Source: Armigeres subalbatus
Taxonomy: Eukaryota > Arthropoda > Insecta > Diptera > Culicidae
DNA length: 64,000 nt
Assembly: GCF_024139115.2 (NCBI RefSeq)
Contig: NW_026942958.1
Location: 496,001 to 560,000 of the forward strand
Direction of reading: 5' to 3'
Shown: one piece after another, positions 45,523 to 57,600 of the stretch
Numbering within the stretch: position 1 is the first letter of the stretch
Layout of the letters: every line of letters starts with the position of its first letter
Notes under the pieces: generated by a model
Databases searched by the model: none
What the model was told of the DNA's origin: nothing
What the model saw: only the letters and a program-made list of their open reading frames with translations
Program-made: the position numbers and the translations under genes

Positions 45523-46380
45523 AAGGTCGTTTGACGAAACCATTCGGCCGACAGCCATTTGGCGAATGCTGCCATCAAAGTTTTGTCTGAATATCATTTG
45601 GCCGAAGACCATTGAGCCGAAAGTCATTTGCCGAAAGGGTCATTAGCCGAAATGGTCGAAGGCTGAAAGGGTCATTAGTGAAGGGTCATCTGTGAAAGGT
45701 CATTTTGAATGGGCTATGTGAAAGGGTATTGACCGAAAGTATATTTGGCTGAAATAATCATTTGGCCAGGGACATTACGTGAAGGGTCATTTGGCGAATA
45801 GATCATTTGAAAAGTGTGAAATTAGGAGTATGAAGAGAGACTTCAATTCTCATTCCTCTATCAATTCCACCAAAAAATGAGGAGTGCGAAGTAAGTAGGA
45901 GACGTCTCACCACTCACTTTGCGCTCTCACTGTTTTGCAGCGAGAAGGCATAAATGAGAGTGAAGAGGTCTTCGCTTCTCACTTTTACAGTGAGAAAAGA
46001 AAATGAAAAGTAAAAGTGAATCGTCTCACTTCTCATCCTCATTTCACTTTCACTGTAAATAGTGAGGGTGTGGTGGGTAGAGATGTCATCACTCATTTCG
46101 CGCTTCTCACTTTTACAGAGAAGAAGAAAATGAGAAGAAGAAGTAGACATCATCTTCTTATTCCAATTTCTCACTTTCAAATGACCTATTCGTCAAATGA
46201 CCATTTGCTAAACAACTCTTTCGGCTAAGATTTGCCTACAAATCCTTTCGCCAAATGACCTTTCACAAATGTACTTTGGCCAAATGATCCTTTCAAACGA
46301 AAATGATTTTTTGCCAGATGGGTTCTGGCTAATGGTTTGTTCGCAATGGGTTTCTGCCAACGATCCTTCCCAAAATGAAT
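45523..46380. mobile_element. Foldback element built from GCCGAAA-type repeats
   Basis: The left arm (to about 45820) repeats words such as ggtcatttggccgaa, gccgaaagggtcatt and gaaagggtcat. The right arm (46170-46380) carries the reverse complements (tttcgccaaatgacc, ttggccaaatgatcc). The arms thus pair loosely over about 250 bp. The middle (45830-46165) is a separate field of cttctcacttttacagtgag and aatgagaagaagaag words, repeated two to three times. This is a long foldback element or paired minisatellite. No coding function is supported. Confidence 0.75.
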
Positions 46381-47639
46381 GTATCAACGGTGAATAATCA
46401 CATTACGTAATCCAAGTTAATTTTCGATACAATCTTCAACATTTATTTTGAAAACTCATTACAAATAGGTAATACAAAATGATACAAAATATTATAATTG
46501 TGCCATTGGTTTCTTTTGAAGCTCTGAATTATAATATGTGGTTAGCCGCTAAAAAACAAAATCGAAACATAGGTAACCACTTCGTGGCCGTTCATCCTCC
46601 CATCACTGCAGCGTTTTCGTTGAACTGGCATGTCATCCTTCTCGAACTGCTTGCAACAAGTTTGGTTATTTATTAACAATCGTTCCATCGTTCAAATGGT
46701 ACCTGATCTGAATACAGAAAATGTTGCTTGCTGAGGGCCTCAGCCAGAATGTAGGAACGGGTTGAAGGGTGGAACTGACTGTCGAGTGATCCAAAATCGA
46801 GAAACTGTTCGCCCTCTTTTGGAACAACTCTCGTAAAATAGGAGAGAGAATTATAGCAGAACTTAGTTCGAATCAGGGTATGCGATGAGATTTTTTGAAA
46901 AAACGAGATTTAGAATATTAGTCATATGGCAGTAACCTTCTAGCTTGTAATATGATGAGATAAATGAGAAAGGCTCCAATATTAACTGTTTTCGTGGTAG
47001 TTTACCTTAGTTGACAATCAATCTGTGCGAATGAAGCTGTCCTGAATTTGTGAAAATGCTTTCACTTTCATTTGTCAACCTTTGCATGTAGTATTTTCAA
47101 TTTTATTCTCGTTTTAGTAAACAAGTTTTGAACATATTGTGGGTGGAAAAACATTAATCCACAACAAGGTAAAGTTTCATGAGATTTCAACCCCGTTTTT
47201 TCAGGGGAACTTTCAATAAAATACGGTCCCTTTCAATACGTCAACCACAAAATAAGATACTTGTCACGCATCACCTCAATTTTGAAAAGATGCAGCCAAA
47301 GAAGTGCTGCGTCGTCATAGTTGTCGGCAAAGCGAATTTAATTTCTTCAGTTGTTTTGAAGATGCTGTTTGTTAAGCTTTATGTTGGAACAGTGTGGGAC
47401 GAGCGTGATCTCCAAGAGGTGGGGTGGAGTTAATGGAACGAAGGACCGTTTGTCTATTGAATCATCATCCACTTCGCAAGCTAAGTTGTTGTGCGATGGA
47501 CATGTGAGATGTGGATGATGAATCACCTCATGGAATGGGTTAATGTGAAAATTATGAATTATTTATTTGAAAAACACAGTCCTTTCTCAAAACTTTGAAT
47601 ATTTCACCAATGCTATATAGCAATCTTAAACATATTTAG
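46381..47639. other. No gene recognised
   Basis: AT-rich. The frames at 46479-46676 and 47179-47433 show no conserved domain. Confidence 0.35.
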
Positions 47640-47853
47640 GCTTTGTCCGATTCGTAATCAAAATCGAATTAAACTTAAAAGTGACAGTTCAAAATTTCAA
47701 ATAACCCTGCTCTGCAGAGCAAGATTACTTGATAGATAGGATCATTTTGATAGATTTGTTGGTCTTGCTGTAGCACCAGCCATTCTTATGGGGGATTTCA
47801 TATTCCGAACTGTCACTAAGTTTAATTGATTTTAATTCAGAATCGGACAAAAG
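47640..47853. mobile_element. Foldback MITE, about 214 bp
   Basis: The ends ctttgtccgattcg and, reversed, cttttgtccgattc pair and continue through attaaact-agtgacagttc for close to 60 bp with a few gaps. A tttag word lies outside each end (47635-47639 and 47854-47858), a possible 5-bp duplication. A small perfect palindrome, ctctgcagag, lies at about 47711. No coding capacity. Confidence 0.8.
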
Positions 47854-48718
47854 TTTAGCATGTTAGTTGAAACATTTTCTCAATCGGAGCAAAATATTTG
47901 CGTAGAGATGAACCGGCGGCGTGAAAGTCTCGTTAACAAAGAACGATAACATTTTTCTTAAAAAATCAGGCTTTTGAAGGAAACTCACCTTATCTAACTC
48001 TTTGCGAGTACATCTGTGGAGTTAAGAAGCAGATCTTGAAAATATGAAGTGACAGTATAGGGTGAATCAGACACGAATTGAGGATTCACAAATCTAATAA
48101 AGTTTCCATACGTTTTCAATGATTTTGAAAGGATTCGAAGTTTCTACGAATCGCAGACATTTTCAAATATAAATATTCAGAACATATTCTAAACATTTGA
48201 AGTATCTTCAAATAAATGAATAAATCCTGTGATGATCCCGTCACGTGTTCAGGTCTTTGCCTCATCCAGTTGATACGTGGGCCAGGTCAACGAAGAGTAT
48301 GGACGCCGCACCATGACGACGACGTGACTAACTCCAACAGTAAACAGAGAAGAACACAGCTGCGGTTTCGTCTTTTGATATAAGAGTGCGTTAGGTCATT
48401 ATAATTTCAAAGAATTCAGAAACAGAATCGATCAAGCTTCGAGTAGAATTCGAGGAGGATGATATTGGAACTGCGCAAAAGATTTGGACATTCTGATAGG
48501 ACATTTGTTATTGATGATACTTAAATTTCACTTCATAAGTTGAGTCAGCAATGAATAATTTATAATATAAGTAGATAAATGTCGCTTGTTGGTATATTTT
48601 CTGGCAACTGCAGATGATAAGCAATATATTTCCCTCATCAAGAATTCATTGATTTAAATGTACCTGCCTTAAGGCTTTATAATGATTTACCCTACTTAGA
48701 CTCTCTTTTCTGACTAAG
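47854..48718. other. No gene recognised
   Basis: Positions about 47905-47935 (gcgtgaaagtctcgttaac) look like a tail of an unnamed dispersed repeat. Positions 48235-48370 are GC-richer but show no coding motif. Confidence 0.35.
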
Positions 48719-48862
48719 GTCGTACATATTACGTAAGACTTTTTCTGGTTTTCGATCCCCTCCCCTTGTAAGATTTTTTCATACAAATGATTTTTATTTA
48801 TATGGAGCGTAAGATATTGACTGACCCCTCCCTCTATAAGTACTTACGTAATATGTACGGCC
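48719..48862. mobile_element. Foldback MITE, about 144 bp
   Basis: The inverted ends ggtcgtacatattacgtaag (48719-48738) and its partner cttacgtaatatgtacggcc (48843-48862) match except for one base. Weaker pairing continues inward (ccctccccttg with a gaggggtc region). Target duplication is not clear. No coding capacity. Confidence 0.85.
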
Positions 48863-51127
48863 CCAACTTAGTTAAATAGTTCTGTGGTTTCATAATCAAA
48901 TTTTAGCGTATTCTGTATCGTATTACGCTCAAAGCTAAACACAAGTGAAAATCAAAAGAAAAACTTATATTTGCATGCAACAGCAATACGTAACGAACGA
49001 AGTACAATGATGAAGGGATATATGAAAGAGAGCATGTGCGCTTTCATATGCGCATAACATTTCTATCAACAGAGTGAAATGTGTTGTCGTGTCAAAACTA
49101 GCCGACTGATATAGTAGAGCTTTCGCGAAATGAAAGTGATGCTACTTTTACAGGGGATTTTTAAGTAGGTATACTTGATAAAAAAATAAGGGCCAAAAAT
49201 GATTGTCCAGAGCAACAAAAAATCAAAGGGTCATTAAAACTACACAACGGCCTCAATACATAATTCAATAAATGTGTCGTGTATGCCAGCGGTTCTCAAC
49301 CTGCCCCTTCGACCTTTTGCATTAATTGAGGTACCTCCGATGTTTTATTGCTGTAAAAGTAAATGAGCGTAACTCATAAGAAATATGAGAAAATGGACCA
49401 GAAACTAACGGGATATATGCTGCCTATGCCCACATCCATCCTTGATGGTTTTCCTATTCATATAGGACAAATATGCGATTGTGGTCAGTATGGCCCTCCA
49501 TAAAGTTGGCTGAATTTTTCATTACTCCGTTAACTTCCCAAGTCACATTAAGTTTATGCATCGAACTTCCTACAGTATGACCCTGAAAAGATCACAGTTA
49601 CCTTTGCCGCAAGCTGACGTACTTTTTATTTCCTAGTGATTTTCTCCAAAATTTTCAGTTTCTTCAAATTCAAATTACAATTAAGTTTAGTTCGAGTATC
49701 TGCATTGAAGAAGTGTGAAAGATATTTGTGGAACTTTGGAATTATGGAATGTTGAACGAGTTTTACTTTGGAGCGTTGGTGTAATAATGCACTACTCGCC
49801 TCATTACGCTGTTTCAAGTACGGAGCTGACGCCGAACATCTTTTGTAGAGGAGGATATGCAAGGGTTCAGGAAAGAATTAAATCTTATCAAGATAAATCT
49901 GTTGTTCCGGTTGAAGAAGGTTGAAGTCGGAAAATGATGAATTATCAAATTACAAACGGCCAAACAGGTTTCTCAGAACAGGATCACGGTGAGCTCTTTC
50001 CAATTTGTTTTCTACTGCAGTTTTTCAAACAGAATTTTAATAAAAAGTGGAGATACTCGACCGACACAGGATCGTGCATGCTGGCGGTGGATGTGCGGAG
50101 TGGAGACGATTTAAGCTCGAACTTCTATTCAATTGCATACGAAGTATACATTTATGGCCTCCGTTTCTTAAACTTGCGCGCTATGATATGCGATCTTGTA
50201 TTTGTGGGGACTTATACTTAAACATTTCTATATATGTACTTCAATCATTCCTTGTACAGTTACTGCTGTTACGGACTAATAATGTGCTGTTTTTCTGTGT
50301 TGGTTTTACCGCTGCATCGTAGAAGTCGTCGTCGTCGGTGAAAAGAGTTTCATCGCAATGCATATGTACCTTTTTGATACTCATATACAAATTATTCAAT
50401 ACTTTGCTCATTCAATAACCATACTTGTACATAATACATGTTTATGGAATGTCAATGCCTTCGTCTGTTGAAATAATCTCATGAACTTTCTTTCTGAGGG
50501 TAGGAGTCACGTTTCTTGAATGATCGTGTGACAGAATTCCATATGTGTCAAGTATTAGTAATTCATCATAAAATGCTGAGAAATCTTTAGTTGTAATATT
50601 ATGTGAAAAAAGATCAAGAGTTGTGTTAAGGTCATCAATCAGTTTCATTGCTGATATGGGTAAATATAAAGTTTTGTCTTGTAATCAATTCCCCGTATCC
50701 ATCGAATCCTACTTTAGCAATATTTCACATCTTTTCTCTCTACCCAACTATGTGTATCGAAATTGAACAACAGTCGATCGCGTTTGAATCACAAACATGT
50801 GCTTCTGCCTATCGTATTGAGGCGGGTTTGCTTCTGCTACGACAATAGAGGCTTGTTTGCAGCCGTTTGATCATTTATTCATCCACTTAGAATTCATTTG
50901 TTGATCAAAATCATTATCATATCAGGGGGGAAGGGGAATTTAATTTCTTTTTGCTCTTTTTTCGTTTCAGAGAGCGAGCAAAGGCGCTTAAACCTAGGCT
51001 ATTAGCCAGGGCAAGGCTAATACCTTCGCCCCATCCGAGGAAAATCATCGGCAAGGATAATGGAGTGACATAAATTTCTTAGCAAAGTCACTCCCAACGT
51101 ATTTCCACAAATTTTCTATCATTTGCT
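48863..51127. other. No gene recognised
   Basis: No gene. A 22-bp stretch at about 49564 duplicates the left flank plus terminal repeat of the mariner-type element (cgaacttcctacagtatgac). A 68-codon minus-strand frame at 50442-50648 has an ordinary protein-like composition (DDLNTTLDLFSHNITTKDF), but I recognise no family and cannot call it a gene. Confidence 0.35.
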
Positions 51128-51370
51128 TATAATGATACTCCTAAACAACATACCCTACCCAACATCCAATTCCTTGACATCTATGAGGGCGTCGGTGAGT
51201 CGCTGGCCTCTCGTTAAGTAGATGTCATATCATCATTTCCTTCCCTTTCCTAGTAACGGAGAAGATGGGCGTGGCCGGCAATGATAGCTTTCATGTTTTA
51301 TCATTTTGGACCCCCAATTGGATTTCCATTGAATCCCAAATGGAAATCCATAAGCAATTGGGGTAAGAAA
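51128..51370 (+). repeat. Dispersed repeat G, copy 2
   Basis: This is the second copy of the repeat at 42205-42455 (cttgacatctatgagggcgt, cggtgagtcgctggcc, cgttaagtagatgtcat). Its 3' part contains a strong hairpin, ccccaattg-atttccatt pairing with aatggaaat-caattgggg (about 51310-51364), less well kept in copy 1. Confidence 0.78.
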
Positions 51371-51424
51371 GGTAAAAAGAATATACATGACAACTATCAG
51401 TATGCAATCTACGAAATACTCCGT

Positions 51425-51456
51425 TACAACGCAACGCAACGCAACGCAACGCAACG
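51425..51456. repeat. (GCAAC)n microsatellite
   Basis: Five to six tandem gcaac pentamers directly left of the mariner-type element. Confidence 0.95.
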
Positions 51457-51592
51457 AACTTCCTACAGTATGACCCATAAAAAAATGCGACATGTGACAG
51501 TTTTTTAAATAAGTGTGATTCCTGAAAAAATAATTATGGAAGCAAATATTTTTTATGATTTCCCAAGTTTATTTGACATGTTTTGAATACAT

Positions 51593-53117
51593 TTATTCAA
51601 TGTGTCCACCCTGATTTTCAATCACCTGCTCCAAGCGGGGTCTGAATCTGGAACACACGGTCGTAATATACGACGCTGACATTGAGGCCCATGCCTTGCG
51701 AATGGATGATTTGAGTGAATCCACACTGGGATGAGAGGTTTCACATGCCTTAGCCTGAATATTGGACCACATTGAATAATCCAATGGATTCAAGTCCGGG
51801 CTGCTGGGGGGCCAAAACTCCTTCGGCCAAAAATTAAGGTTTTCAGCCAGCCAGGCTTGAGTCCTCTTGGATGTATGACAGGGCGCTCCATCCTGCTGGA
51901 AAACTACAAATTGGTCTTTTCCAAAGTTGGCCTTGATCCATGGCAACAGATGGTCCTTCAAGATGCCGATGTAGACCTCCGTATTGACTTTTAAACCCTC
52001 TTTGATGAATACCGGGGGCATTGCCAATCCATTGGATGCGACTGCCCCAAACACCATAACTCCTGCAGGGTGTTTGGTGGTAAATTTAAACTTTATGTGC
52101 TCAGGAACTTCCTCGACCTTCTTCGGCGAAATAAACCGGTCAGTGCGCGTGTTGGACACCGCATCTATGTTGAATAGTTTTTCGTCAGAGAACACGATTA
52201 TTGGTTTTCCCAAGGGGCAACTAACTCTAAACTTTCGACAGTATCCAAAGATACTAACAAATACTAGCGAAAAACTACGTCTTATCTACGGAAAATTGAT
52301 CAAAGAGCCCTGGTTGGGAAATAATAAAACACAACGCCACCCAGTCGATACAGTCCACCCAGTTTTAGGCAACACATGATTTCAGTTTCCTTTAAATTCC
52401 TACACAATTACTGAACAATTATTTCTATTACTATTACTGTTTGAGCAACCTTTGGAGCCTACGTTTTGGTTTGATGGTATTAGAAACATAAAATGCGGTT
52501 TGAAAGTTTTCTAGAATCTGTGGAAGGTAGAAATCAGGTGTTTCCTATACGGGGAAGCACTGTGTTCCATCAACTAACTGACAAACGCCATAACAACCGA
52601 ACAAGCAACCGTTTCATTGTTTGACGAAAATCGTGGATACTAGAAATATCACGAAATACTATTGCGAGACAATGAGTGATATTATCGCAAAGTTTAGAGT
52701 TACTTGCCCCTTGGGTTTTCCTTTTTTTAAGTTGGAGAGAAGCCGCTTGCTTCTCTCAAGCCGCAGTTCCTTAATCCGGTTCGTTATCAGGTGGCGCTTC
52801 ACCCTAGCCCTAGACGAAGCCTTCACGTCATCTTTGACCAACCGTTGCATCGAGGTATTGGAGATATCAGCTGCTTTCGCCAATTTCCGGATCGATCTAA
52901 TAGGATTCAATGTAATTTTCCTCTTGACGGATTTGTTGACTTTTGGAGTGCGTGCCGAGCGCGGACGACCACTTCCTGCCTTTCGTGGATGTGGTCCATC
53001 AAGAAGAAAACGTTTAATCCGATGAACAGTGGCCCGGTGGCATCCTACGATCTTCGTTATCACTTTTATCGACTTTTGGGAGACAAGCAAACTTGTAACT
53101 AAATCTTTTGCGAACAT
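51593..53117 (-). pseudogene. mariner/Tc1-type transposase split by a MITE
   Basis: The transposase would bind the terminal repeats and cut and paste the element at TA. The N-terminal half (53117-52714, ATG at 53117) has a helix-turn-helix region (IKVITKIVGCHRATVHRIKR), an arginine-rich GSGRPRSARTPK linker and a second helix-turn-helix (IRSIRKLAKAADISNTSMQR). The C-terminal half (52202-51593) has the catalytic triad: FSDEKLF, FVVFQQDGAPCHTS and SPDLNPLDYSMW. I count 36 residues between the second and third Asp, close to but one short of the DD37D spacing of maT-type elements. Discounting 52203-52713 gives exactly 1014 nt, 337 codons plus stop, with no other stop or frameshift. As it stands the gene is interrupted. 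Confidence 0.93.
52211..52713. mobile_element. 503-bp hAT-type MITE inside the transposase
   Basis: Inverted ends: caaggggcaactaactctaa at the left and, reversed, caaggggcaagtaactctaa at the right, continuing through actttcg/actttgcg. An exact 8-bp duplication ggttttcc flanks it (52203-52210 and 52714-52721). The 8-bp duplication and CAAGGGG-type terminus suggest a hAT-mobilised element. No coding capacity. Confidence 0.93.
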
Positions 53118-53282
53118 TTTTGGGCTTTTTTAAAGAAACTCACTGTTTTGTTTACATCAATTGACAGAAGAGATTCCAACGAGTACACACATATATAATA
53201 GTAGTTAAAAAAATTCAATTCTACCCAAAAATAAGTTGAAAACAATGTCGCATTTTTTATGGGTCATACTGTACATGACTTT

Positions 53283-54500
53283 TATGACTGTTGAAGGCTT
53301 CCGAACCTCTTGAATAAAAGGCTTCCAACCCTTCTGGAAGGAGGATTTTGCGCCTCTTGAAACGAACCTTCCGAGCCTCTTGAAAGAAGTCTTCCGAGCA
53401 TCTTAAAAAGTGGTTTTCGAGCCATTTGAAAGGAGGCTCTCCAAGCATCTTGAAAAAAGTTTATACATTCCGAGCCCATTGAAAGTAGGCTTCCGAACCA
53501 CTTAAGAGAAGGCATTTGAGCCTCTTGAAAGAAGAATTCCGAACCTCTTAAAGGGTGGCATCTGAGCCTCTTGAAAGGAGCCTTACTTCTTCTTATTCAT
53601 TGGCCTTACATCCCCCACTGGAACATAGCCGCTTCGCTGCATTCAGCACTTCTACAGTTATTAACCGCGAGGTTTCTAAGCCAAGCTACCATTTTTGCAT
53701 TCGTATATCATGAGGCTATTATGATGATGATATTTTTATGCCTAGAGAAATCGAGACAATTTCCAAACCAAAAATTGCCTAGACCGGCACCGGGAATCGA
53801 ACCCAGCCACCCTCATCTTGCTTTGTAGCCGCACATCTTACCGGACGGCTAAGGAAGGCCCCTCTTAGGAGGCTTACAAGCCAGTTGAAATGAGGCTTCA
53901 GAGCATTTTGAAAGAAGCCTTCCTAGCCTTTTTGAAAGAGTCTTCTGAGTCTTTTGAAAGAAGGCTTCCAAGCCTCTTGAAAGGAGGCTTCCGAGCCACT
54001 TGAAATGAGGTTTCTGCGACCCTTGAAAGTAGGTTTACAAGCCTCGTGAATGGGGACTATCTGAAAAAAGGCTTCTGAGTATCTTTAAGTTGGTTTTCGA
54101 GCCTGTTGAAAGTAGGTTCCCGAGCCTCTTAAAAGAAGGCTTCCGATCCTCTTGAAAAAAGCCTTCCGAGCCTTTTAAAAAAAGTAGAAAACAAGGCTTC
54201 TATACCTCTTGAAAGAAAGAGGCCTCTGTGCCTGTTGAAAGAAAAAGCGAAGAATAGGGGGGTTTAAAGGAAACAGCATAAAAGAACGCTTCCGAGCCTC
54301 TTGAAAATTGGCTTCCGATCTTCTTGAAAGAAGCCTTCGAGCCCTTTGAAAGAAATAGAAAAGGAGCCTCCCCTTTCTAAAGAAGTCCTCCGACCGTCTT
54401 GAAAGAAGTTTCCAAGCTGCTTGAAAGGAGGCTTCCGATTAGCGTGGAAAGATGCTTTTAACCCTCTTGCAACGAAGCAACTAAACTTTTCGAAAAAAAA
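53283..54500. repeat. 23-bp minisatellite
   Basis: Consensus gagcctcttgaaag then aaggcttcc, repeated with frequent substitutions and small length changes from about 53283 to 54480, broken by a SINE at 53587-53866. About 40 units remain by estimate from occupied length. The period is not a multiple of three, so the minus-strand frames at 53257-53515 are fortuitous. Confidence 0.92.
53587..53866 (-). mobile_element. tRNA-derived SINE in the minisatellite, 11-bp target duplication
   Basis: Same family as 480-745. On the minus strand the head has an A-box-like tagccgtccgg (53841-53851) and a B box gggttcgattcccg (53791-53804). The body is followed by an aataagaagaag tail. Flanks aggagccttac (53576-53586) and aggaggcttac (53867-53877) form an 11-bp duplication with one mismatch. 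It depends on LINE machinery in trans; it does not encode protein. Confidence 0.88.
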
Positions 54501-54619
54501 TCCTTTATGTATCTCAGACGGAGGCTGCCGAACCTGTAGACTCCAGATTCTAGTTAAGAAGCTTATGCTTTACATTTTTTTTTTTTCCAAGTTCGTTTAT
54601 TTGACAGAAGAAAAAAAAA

Positions 54620-57600
54620 TTAGATTTTGATGTCAGAATCACAAATGAAACTATAAATGGCCTGCATATAGACCGCATCACGATCCCCCAAAACACCTCG
54701 AATTTCCCTGAAGGGTTGTTTACCTCGGGCCATTAGGGTATCCAATAGTCGCTCTCTGGAGGCGTCATTTTCCGAGCAGAACCAAACTACGTGATCGATG
54801 TCATCATAACCGGCTCCGCACCTACATAAGTTGCTATCGACAAGGTTTATTCTGTACAGATGTGCGTTTAGTGAATAGTGATTGGACATAAGTCTCGACA
54901 TCACGCGAATGAAGCCTCGACTTAAGTCCTCACCTCTGAACCACGCTCGCCCAGAAACTTTTGGAACTATGGAAAATAGCCACCGTCCGAGTTCATTGTG
55001 TGTCCAATTCCTTTGCCAACTTTGAAGAGTTCTCTGACGGACTAATGGGAAAAACTCGTTACTCGAGAATTGTCTATCATAAACCTCACCTTCCTGTGCG
55101 CCCACCTTTGCCAGCGAGTCTGCCTTCTCATTGCCGTAGATTGAGCAGTGAGATGGGACCCAAACAAAGGTAATCTTGAATGATCTTTCGACCAAAACAC
55201 GCATCTGCTCTCTTATGTTTGTAAGAAAGTAAGAAAGTAAGCTTAACAGGTTTCATCAACCGGAGTGCCTCGATAGAACTAAGACTATCCGAGAAGATGA
55301 AATAATGGTCTACGGGCTGATTGGAAATTATCCCCAAAGCGAAGTTAATTGCTGCAAGCTCAGCAACATAAACCGAACACGGTTCCTGAGGTTTTTGGAA
55401 GGTGGTTGAAGTGACATTGAAAACACCGAAGCCAGTGGATCCGTTGATGCGAGAACCATCAGTGAAATATCTGTTGTTGCAATTGACATGTTCATATTTT
55501 TCAGAAAAAAGTGAGGAATAGATATTTGTCGAAGATGATCTGGTATTCCCTGAATAGCATGTTTCATGGACAGATCGTATACAATTGAGGAACTGTCGTT
55601 GGTGAAGTGAACTCGAGGGGATTATAACACGGAAGACAAAGATCTGATGATATGTAGTTGAGATAAACTCTCAGGAATCTTGAACGACAAGTTAGTTCAA
55701 GCATATTATCGAAGTTATCTAGAACAAGTGTGTTACTTGTTCCACATTTGATGAGTATTCTAAGCGAGAGCTCCCAGTAACGGTGCTTTAAAGGAGTGAC
55801 TCCAGCAAGCACCTCCAGGCTCATGTTATGCGTTGAATGCATGCAGCCAAGGGCAATACGCAAACAACGATACTGAATTCGTTCCAATTTGATCAGGTGG
55901 CAATCAGCTGCTGAGAGGAAGCAGAAGGAGCCATACTTTAAAACAGAGAGAATAGTCGTTCTATAGAGTTTGATGAGGTCTTCCGGGTGAGCACCCCACC
56001 ATGTTCCGGAGATAGAACGTAGAAAATTGATCCCTTTCCGGCATTTTTGTATCAAATACTCAATGTGGAGTTTCCAGGTACATTTGGAATCAAGATTGGT
56101 TGATGTCATCATTCAACAGCTTGAGTTTCAGTTGAGCAGGATACCGCTTCTTAGTAAACACAACCAACTGAGTTTTTTGCGGTGAAAACTCGATCCCTAA
56201 ATGTCTGGCCCAAACAGTCAGATTATCCAGGGTACTTTGCAATGGTCCTTGCAAGACAGCTGCACATGGATCTCTTAGAGAGACCACGGCATCATCTGCA
56301 AGTTGTCTGAGCGTGCATTGTCCTTCCAAACAATTGTCAATATCTTTGACATAGAAATTATAAAGCAAGGGTGTCAGAGTGCCGAGTGTGAAGTTCATTT
56401 GTTTTTCTGACAACAAATTGTACAAGAAATTATTCAAAATAACGGGTAATCCATTACTGTGCAGATTGTCTGACAGTACTTCTATGGAAACTGAATCAAA
56501 AGCGCCCTTAATGTCCAAGAATACTGAAGCCAATTGCTCCTTGTGCGCAAAGGCCAGTTGTATATCTGAAGAAAGCAACGCTAGACAATCGTTTGTTCCT
56601 TTCCCTTTTCGAAATCCAGACTGAGTATTTGAAAGCAATGCATTTTCTTCGACCCAATGGTCGACTCTTGAAAGGATCATTTTCTCCAATAATTTTCTCA
56701 TGCATGATAGCATGGCAATCGGTCGGTATGAATTGTGATTAGACGCTGGTTTCCCAGGCTGTTGAATAGCTATTACTTTGACCTGTCGCCTTTCAGGTGG
56801 CACAATGTTTTACTCCATTAAGCAGGTTGACAGGTCAAGGAATCGTCTTTTTGCGATATCTGGAAGGTGTTTAAGAAGATGTGATTTGAAGTTACCGAAT
56901 CCCGGAGCAGAGTTATTCGATGAAAGAAGCGACATAGCAAGTTCCAGCATTGTGAATGCTCCAACCAAAGCACCGGCATCAGCCCCTGATTCTCGAAATA
57001 GCGGTTCTGCTGGTACGGAATCTGGGCAGACCTTTTTTGCGACGTTGAATATCCACCGATTCATTCTTCACTCTCATTGATGGAAATGCGGTTCCGCATG
57101 TTGCGAGCCGTTTTCCAAAGTGTTGTCATTGAGGTTTCTCGTGATAGTCCCTCGACAAAACGTCGCCAGTAGCTACGTTTTTTTGCCTTGAGAAGATTTT
57201 TGAGTTTTCTTTCGAGCCTCAAATACTCTTCAAAAAGCTCTTACCTTCCGTGTTTACGGAAGGCCTTGAAGGCATCAGATTTCTCAGAATACAACTTAGT
57301 ACATTCATCATCCCATCCAGGAGTGGCTGGTCTTCTGATGACAGATGTACTTGGAACGCGTCGTTTCTGAGCTTCTAGTGCGCTTTTTTGAATCAACTCA
57401 ATAAGGAATCGATATTCATCCAAAGGTGGAAGAGTATCAGTTGAGTCAATACCAATTTTTACCGCCGATGCAACATTAACTGGCTCTGATTGTTGATAGC
57501 CACTCTTTATTGTGGTGACTATCGGCATATGGTCACTACCATGGGGATCTTGAATTACCTTCCACGTGCAATCTAATGATAGTGAATTTGAACATAAAGA

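Larger units (their letters stand above)
51466..53271 (-). mobile_element. mariner/Tc1-type DNA transposon
   Basis: Terminal inverted repeats cagtatgacccataaaaaa (left) and, reversed, cagtatgacccataaaaaat (right) are followed by gcgacat on both sides. TA target dinucleotides flank them (51464-51465 and 53272-53273). Without the internal 503-bp MITE and its duplication, the element is about 1.3 kb, normal for the superfamily. It encodes one transposase on the minus strand. The well-kept ends and frame suggest a fairly recent copy. Confidence 0.95.

Noticed and set aside
50442..50648. 68-codon minus-strand frame with protein-like composition
   Set aside because: Too short and unrecognised; no start context, splice or conservation evidence, so left as an unassigned note.
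53257..53515. Minus-strand frames of 63-77 codons
   Set aside because: Products of the 23-bp minisatellite.
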